A stretch of 64,000 bases of DNA from Isoetes taiwanensis. Taxonomy: Eukaryota > Streptophyta > Lycopodiopsida > Isoetales > Isoetaceae. Below, piece by piece: positions 58,607 to 64,000 of the stretch; position 1 is the first letter of the stretch; every line of letters starts with the position of its first letter. The notes below the pieces were generated by a model. The model was not told where the DNA came from and ran no database searches. It worked only from the letters and a program-made list of their open reading frames with translations. The stretch lies in the NCBI GenBank assembly GCA_021234155.1, contig JAJEKV010000032.1, positions 14,894,283 to 14,958,282 on the forward strand, written 5' to 3'. The translations under genes and the position numbers were made by a program.

Positions 58607-60733
58607 ATCCAGATTACCTGTTCATTTACCTAACAAACAAACAATATATTATGAAGAAGGACAAGAAAGAGCTACCTTAAAACGTGCTGCAACAAAACAC
58701 ACGATGCTCACTGCCTTGTTCGAGCTAAATAAAATTGATCCCGCAGCTCAACAATATACATATCAAAGGACATGGAGAGATATCACTTGCGCCTATTGCT
58801 GCTGCACAGAAAAGGAGCTACTAGCTTCGAAGACATCAATATCAATGGAAGACTGTGCACCACATTTCATGAGGCAGCAAAAGAAATGGACTATTAGCAG
58901 ATGACGCAGAATGGGAGAGAACGCTCGAGGATACAGCTGCTTTTCAGATGCCTGCCCCAATTGCGACAAACATTTGCCTTCATCTGCATCTATGGACCTC
59001 CTTCGGATCCACACGAATTATGGGGCAAGTTCAAACACCATTTAGCAGAGGATTATGCCCGTGACATGTCAGAAGAAGATGCATACAACGCAGCATTATT
59101 ATTCATAAATGCAATCTTCCTTGCAAACGGAACAAATTGTCAATCGTATCAGCTTCCACGAAGACGAAACCACTGCTATGATGCAATAATCAGCTAGACC
59201 TTTAATGTGTCCTTTGAATAGGCTAGAGGAGATGAGTGTTATGCGAAATTAACTCCAGACCAAAAAGAAATAGCTGATGCCATTCTCCTTGCACTTGATG
59301 GAACTCAGCCATTACGTTCATGCATAAACGTGAATAGGGGGCTCTGGAAAAACATATCATACCGTTATTAGCATCTTGAGAGGAAGAGAGCTTGGTGTTA
59401 TTGCAGTCGCATGGACGGGTATAGCGAGCCTTCTGCTCAAAGAAGCCCAAACAGTCCACTCTACATTCAAGCTCCCGCTAAAGCTAACACCTGAATGAAC
59501 TTCTGACCTGCAGCCCACAAGCAAATAGGCAGACAAAATAAGAAAAGCATCACTTTGGTGTGGGATGAATTGAGTATGACACATTCCGATGCGCTCACAG
59601 CAGTTGATACTGTCTTGAGGGAAATTCGATGTGATTCCAGACCATTTGGAGGAATAATTGTATTGGCTGGCAGTGATTTCAGACAGCAACTACCCGTAAT
59701 CAAACGAGCCAAAAAGATGGAAATCCTCTCAAAATGCGTCAAAAGCAACCCTCTATGGAAATATTTTAAGACATTCAGATTGACAACAAACATGCGTCTC
59801 CATAAAGACGAAAGAGAATAGTCTGATTACCTACTAAAACTTGAGATGGAGAACGGATGAACGACAAGCCTTACACTTCCTACAGATGCCGTTCAACTGC
59901 CAAGCACATGCATTGCGCAGAACAACATTATTGATGAGGTATTTGGAACAAGCATCGACTCAACAAGCGTGGAACACCTATTTGAAAAATCCATACTATC
60001 TCCAAAAAATGAGGATACACTAAAACTCAGCGACAAAACCTTGCAAAGGTTGCATGGAGTTTTGCATCCATACATCGGCATCGATACTGTCAACATGGAA
60101 GATGAAGAGGACATAAGACATTTTTCAATTGAATTTATTAACCACCTCACACCCTCCGGAATGCCGCCTCACAAGCTCAACATCAAGGTAGGAGCAATAG
60201 TAATGTTGCTAAGGAACATGTATCCTCAGGGTGGACTGTGCAATGGGACACGCTTGCGCATCACCCATGCAACAGAAAGAATCCTACGGGCGGAAATAAT
60301 TACAGGTCAATTCAGAGGCACCCCAATCTTGCTCCCAAAGATCAACCTGACGCCGTCTGATTCGCACATATCATTTACCAGGAGACAATATCCAATCCGC
60401 TTGGCTTTCTCGATGACAATAAACAAGTCGCAAGGCCAATCTCTAGAGACTGTTGGACTTTACTTTCCAGCCCTAGTTTTTGCACATGGTCAACTTTATG
60501 TTGCTCTCTCAAGGTGCACTTCTCAGGCAGGAATCAAAATTGCTATTACGGAAACATCACGTCAAGGTGCATTACGAAAAGATCACCGAATGTACACCCC
60601 AAATGTTGTATATAATAAAAAGATGCTAACGCGTCAAGGGGTTGCCCGTTGGTGTTGGACCCTTTGGGATCTTGGGGATGGCAACAATGTTCCTATTCTT
60701 CAACTTCAACTTGCTTTAATCATATTGATATAA
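58607..60733 (+). pseudogene. Helitron PIF1-like helicase part
   Basis: After the SINE the frame resumes with LPVHLPNKQTIYYEEGQERA and LTALFELNKID. A frameshift later it continues with EDTAAFQMPAQLRQTF, LTPDQKEIADAILLAL and the Walker A segment GGSGKTY (59336-59356). VWDELSM (Walker B), GGIIVLAGSDFRQQLPVI and LTTNMRL follow, and after another shift KLNIKVGAIVMLLRN, FSMTINKSQGQSLETVGLY and GQLYVALSRC (motifs V and VI). This is the superfamily 1 helicase that unwinds DNA in rolling-circle transposition. All key motifs are still readable, but stops and shifts near 58760-58900, 59200, 59500 and 59830 break the protein. Confidence 0.88.
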
Positions 60734-63154
60734 GGTTTGCATGGTTAGAGAAGCATGTGTAAGGCAACAATCATACCATGTGAGGTTTCGTTATTTGTAA
60801 GCACGCATGATACCATAAGACTTGCTACCAGAGAAGCTAACACAGGCGCAACAGACTATTGAAGGAAGCTTTTGTTAGAAAGAGTTGCTAATAGTATGGA
60901 AGCATTATAAAGAGGTCTCAAACCTTCAAAGAATATGCATAGTATTCGTATCAAATTATCAAATTATTCTGCACGTTGTAGATTTGTTGAGAGTCTTTAT
61001 CTTCCAAATGAACAAATTGGGCAATGTAGTTGTGCTAGCTTGGTTATATAGGTCACATTATGGCTGCCACTTCCTCTATGTTCTATCAACTCAAATTGAA
61101 TTATCGTAGTCAAAACTCATTTGAATCCATAGGGATAAATTGTTAAACTTTTGTAGTCAAATTTCGTTGAATCCATAGGGTACACTGTTGACTTGATTCC
61201 TCTAGGTCCTATTAAATCACATAAGCATAGTAAACAACTTATCAAAGGAATATTCTTAATCATTACAATTATCCATTGCAAGAAAATATTGGTAAAAATG
61301 TTATTTAAAATTCCTACTTCGTCGTTGTCTTCCTTTTTGTAAAAGTGTCTCAATGACACTCATATACCACCTACTAATTTCTATCATCATAGAAATGGGT
61401 GCTTCATTCAATTCAATCCAATAATTTGGAGAGGTTGCATTAATGTTTTGCTTATGTACCCATTTTGATATTTAGACCTTGCCAACTCTAACACCATAAA
61501 ACAATCTACATGTTTGAAGCCTACGTCCAAACAATTAACCTAGAAACAATTAACCTAGGTCCAGCATGTGCATTTTCTAACTCTTCTGCAGCAATATGTG
61601 CACCATCAAAAACAGAATAACAGAACCATCATTTGTTATAGTAGCCTACGTGGAAAATAAAATGTACTTTTCCTGTGCAAAATAAATTGTATTTTCCCTT
61701 TAACTGTAATTCTTCCTGCGAAGGGAAAAAACCCAGCATCACTTTGCTAAGGCTCAACTTAAAAAATGATCTGCACAAAAAATAGTAAATTCACTCATTT
61801 GAAAAAGATGCCAAAATATTATAGTCAATGGTGCCTTTTGAGGTGAGTTAAAAGAAATTTCTGGTCCTTTTTGTTGCATCAACGAATCAAATGTCCTGAT
61901 TATGGACTTAACGTAACACAGAAAAACCAATCAAGAATTATAGGCAGACCTATACAAAATACAAATGCAATCCTATGAGGTAAGAAACAATAGGATTACC
62001 ACTAATCAAACAAAATGCGAGTTTTATTAACAGTTGTATATTATCGTATGTCTCGAGTTTTATGTGTACAATGTAGCTTCATAGTGTCTCTGATTTCATC
62101 TCAGGCTTGCCATTTCGTGCAGTGTTCTTAAGAGTGCTTTATAAGCCCGTCAATGACAACATCAATGTTTGTTGAACTTTTACATGAAAGCATGAAGCAA
62201 GAAACCTCTCTGCATGTCAAACTGTTGATCCCCATGCAAAATACACATGATGGGCCATGAACTTATATAACACCACGAAATTTTTTGAGTAAAACATACG
62301 GTATAGTTAACAAAAATGGCGAGACTTATGGTTTTCTAAACAGTCAGTTTTGGAATTAAACCAGTGACTGTTGTGGTCTGACTGTTGTGGTCTGTGTCAC
62401 GACAAACAAATACAATTTCTGACCAGTAAAAACAGATTGCTTGTTACCCTCTCTAGCATCTGTAGCCGTACAATTTCTGGCATCTTTATGGAGCTACATG
62501 CATTATCTAAGTGCAAGCACATCTAAACAGGCAAAGCTATGTAATACTTACATCTAATCAAAGGAAGAAGTCTAAGATAAGATCCAATGTAAAGAGGGAA
62601 AATAAGCTACCAAATAACTTGACACATAACTGCATATTGCATATCTGATTCTTGTTTCATTTTCTTTACCAGACCGCATTTAATGATTATATGCACTATG
62701 AAAATCCAGCTAAAAGAACCAGAGCAAGAGAATCTGTGAATATAAAGGAAGAATGTGCTCATGCAAAGAATTCAGTTGAAGGTACTATTATGTAGATATG
62801 CATGTAATAGGAATCAAGCCTTACGTTCTGCTTCATTTTATATTCTATAGCAGTGGCAAAGGCATAAAGGTTGTAGCATGAATTATAACCCAGAGTTTAC
62901 TTCATTTGTTCTTGACACTGACTAATAAAATCTTTTTCACTCATTTATCTGTATTCAACGAGAGATCAGGCTCATATTAAGATCTATGGATGAAAACCTT
63001 TGTATAAATCTCTTTGCCTTTCAGGAAGCCCATCTTGTGTGCCATGATGAATGGGTGGCCACAACGTGGTATTGTTTTATTTTTCTTAGAGCCTTATATT
63101 TTGAACTCATGTCAGTTGTTTTCTAATGTAGTATGGGGACTGTCTGTGTAGTTG
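60734..63154. other. Stretch without a recognised gene
   Basis: No motif-bearing frame. A short repeat (gtagtcaaaactcatttgaatc near 61109 and gtagtcaaatttcgttgaatc near 61155) is the only structure noticed. Downstream Helitron sequence, including its 3' end, may be present. Confidence 0.4.
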
Positions 63155-63543
63155 ATGCAACACATTATGACGATAAAAGCACCAAAAGTTGCTGCAGCAA
63201 TCCCGCCAGATGTTTTAACCGGGGGCATTGTTGCTAAAGCTGGTCAAAGGCCAGATTCCAGTCTTTGGACAGCAAAGGATGACATTCTTTTAAAGCTGGC
63301 ACATCCATGGAAGCTCTTACAAATGGGGAAATTAACTTTCGTAGACAATTCGCAATTACAAAACTGCGAGAGCAATGGCGTGCCCTTCTATGTAAACCAA
63401 AACTTTCTGAGCAGGCAGCTCTGCATAGGGCAAAGATAAAGGGCTACAATGGGTCCAGTCCAGATTTAAGAATTCGAGGAAGCAAAGATACAGAACGAAT
63501 AGTGTCAAATATCACCATTACAAAAGACGAAAGTTATGGAAGC
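63155..63543 (+). pseudogene. Microspherule-protein (MCRS1) N-terminal-like fragment, frameshifted
   Basis: One frame reads SSLWTAKDDILLK. A second, from about 63300, reads AGTSMEALTNGEINFRRQFA and then ITKLREQWRALLCKPKLSEQ. Together they follow the plant MCRS1 N-terminal (FHA-protein-associated) domain, whose pattern is W-x-x-x-D-D-x-L-L-K, A-G-x-S-x-E, R-R-F and L-x-x-R-W-x-x-L-L. Relative to that pattern about 10-11 bases are missing between LLK and AGTS, which causes the frameshift. The upstream part (PPDVLTGGIVAKAGQRPD) is not familiar. The parent family acts in chromatin complexes such as INO80; this piece is probably a dead copy or captured fragment. The remaining bases to 64000 show no gene. 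Confidence 0.5.
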
Positions 63544-64000
63544 TGAAAGGCTTAGCAGTCACACATTGGAAAATGGAAACACAGATAAAAAATAGGATGA
63601 TGCCGAAATAAATGAGGCATGTTGTGGAAAATGATGAGTTGTTTCTAATTAATGATAATGTTGATGGTGATATAGACTGCAAAAGCCAGGATCTTACATA
63701 AGCATAAATGGTTAGCAATCAGGTGATGGAAAATGGCAACATGGAAAATGCGCAACACACATAAAAAACAGGACGATAGCCAAATTGGTCTCCTGATGGA
63801 TACTCTCCATTTAAACAGACGATATAAGCACACATCTACACTCACCTTAAATCACTCACGTCTTACTTCACATCAATGATGCACCCTCCACATATCAATT
63901 AATACCAGCTTCACAAATCTACAATAAACACAAATGGGTCAGACAGCATCAACAATTGATTCATTTTAAACCTATGCCTAAATTAGTTACATACTAGCCC

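Larger units (their letters stand above)
55842..60733 (+). mobile_element. Helitron coding core, decayed
   Basis: A plus-strand Rep/helicase reading order typical of plant Helitrons runs through this stretch in several frames, interrupted by two later insertions (58147-58419 and 58482-58606). The element termini (5' TC and a 3' hairpin with CTRR) could not be located, so the limits given are those of the coding relic. Numerous frameshifts show it is no longer autonomous. Confidence 0.85.

Overview
The window looks like nuclear DNA of a land plant. It is AT-rich by eye and full of transposable elements in several layers of nesting. The plant assignment rests on one intact gene: a two-exon pectinesterase with an N-terminal membrane anchor, a PMEI pro-domain and a complete catalytic domain (25638-27525, minus strand). 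The mix of a Copia element, an L1-type LINE with a DUF4283-like ORF1, tRNA-derived SINE-like units and a Helitron also fits a plant. A spore-bearing plant such as a fern is possible, because gene families like the DUF7869-type one near 4-13 kb come to mind there, but nothing in the sequence proves this.

Layout. 1-4.1 kb: no recognisable gene. 4.1-13.4 kb (minus): a decayed DUF7869-type gene (motif VGHTHDDIHAFFG) cut in two by a LINE of about 7.2 kb; the LINE is itself interrupted by a 1.1-kb inverted-repeat element holding tRNA-like SINE heads. 15.7-16.2 kb: one exon of a plant alpha/beta hydrolase with a frameshift. 20.6-23 kb: degenerate tandem repeats interrupted by a 5'-truncated LINE. 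25.6-27.5 kb: pectinesterase. 28.9-32.2 kb: a non-autonomous CACTA-like element with CCCC-rich arrays and a nested pair of hairpin MITEs. 34.2-35.2 kb: a second LINE 3' fragment.

35.4-54.6 kb reads best as one minus-strand Copia retrotransposon. Its two LTRs lie 19 kb apart, flanked by near-identical 5-bp duplications, with a polypurine tract by one LTR and an initiator-tRNA-Met-type primer-binding site by the other. Its leader has been split by an 11,506-bp DNA transposon (39121-50626) with perfect 26-bp terminal inverted repeats. That transposon carries a broken transposase-like gene with motifs DFAENY, SDGAASQFK and NHGKGEHDG, and arrays of GTGGTG in its left half and CACCAC in its right half. 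It is the best candidate here for an undescribed system. 55.8-60.7 kb: a decayed Helitron (Rep plus PIF1-like helicase) with two nested insertions, one a complete SINE with a 17-bp target-site duplication. 63.2-63.5 kb: a frameshifted piece resembling the plant microspherule-protein (MCRS1) N-terminal domain.

Only the pectinesterase appears able to make a full-length protein. Almost every other coding signal belongs to broken mobile elements or gene fragments. Assignments are from reading the translations by eye; no search was run.
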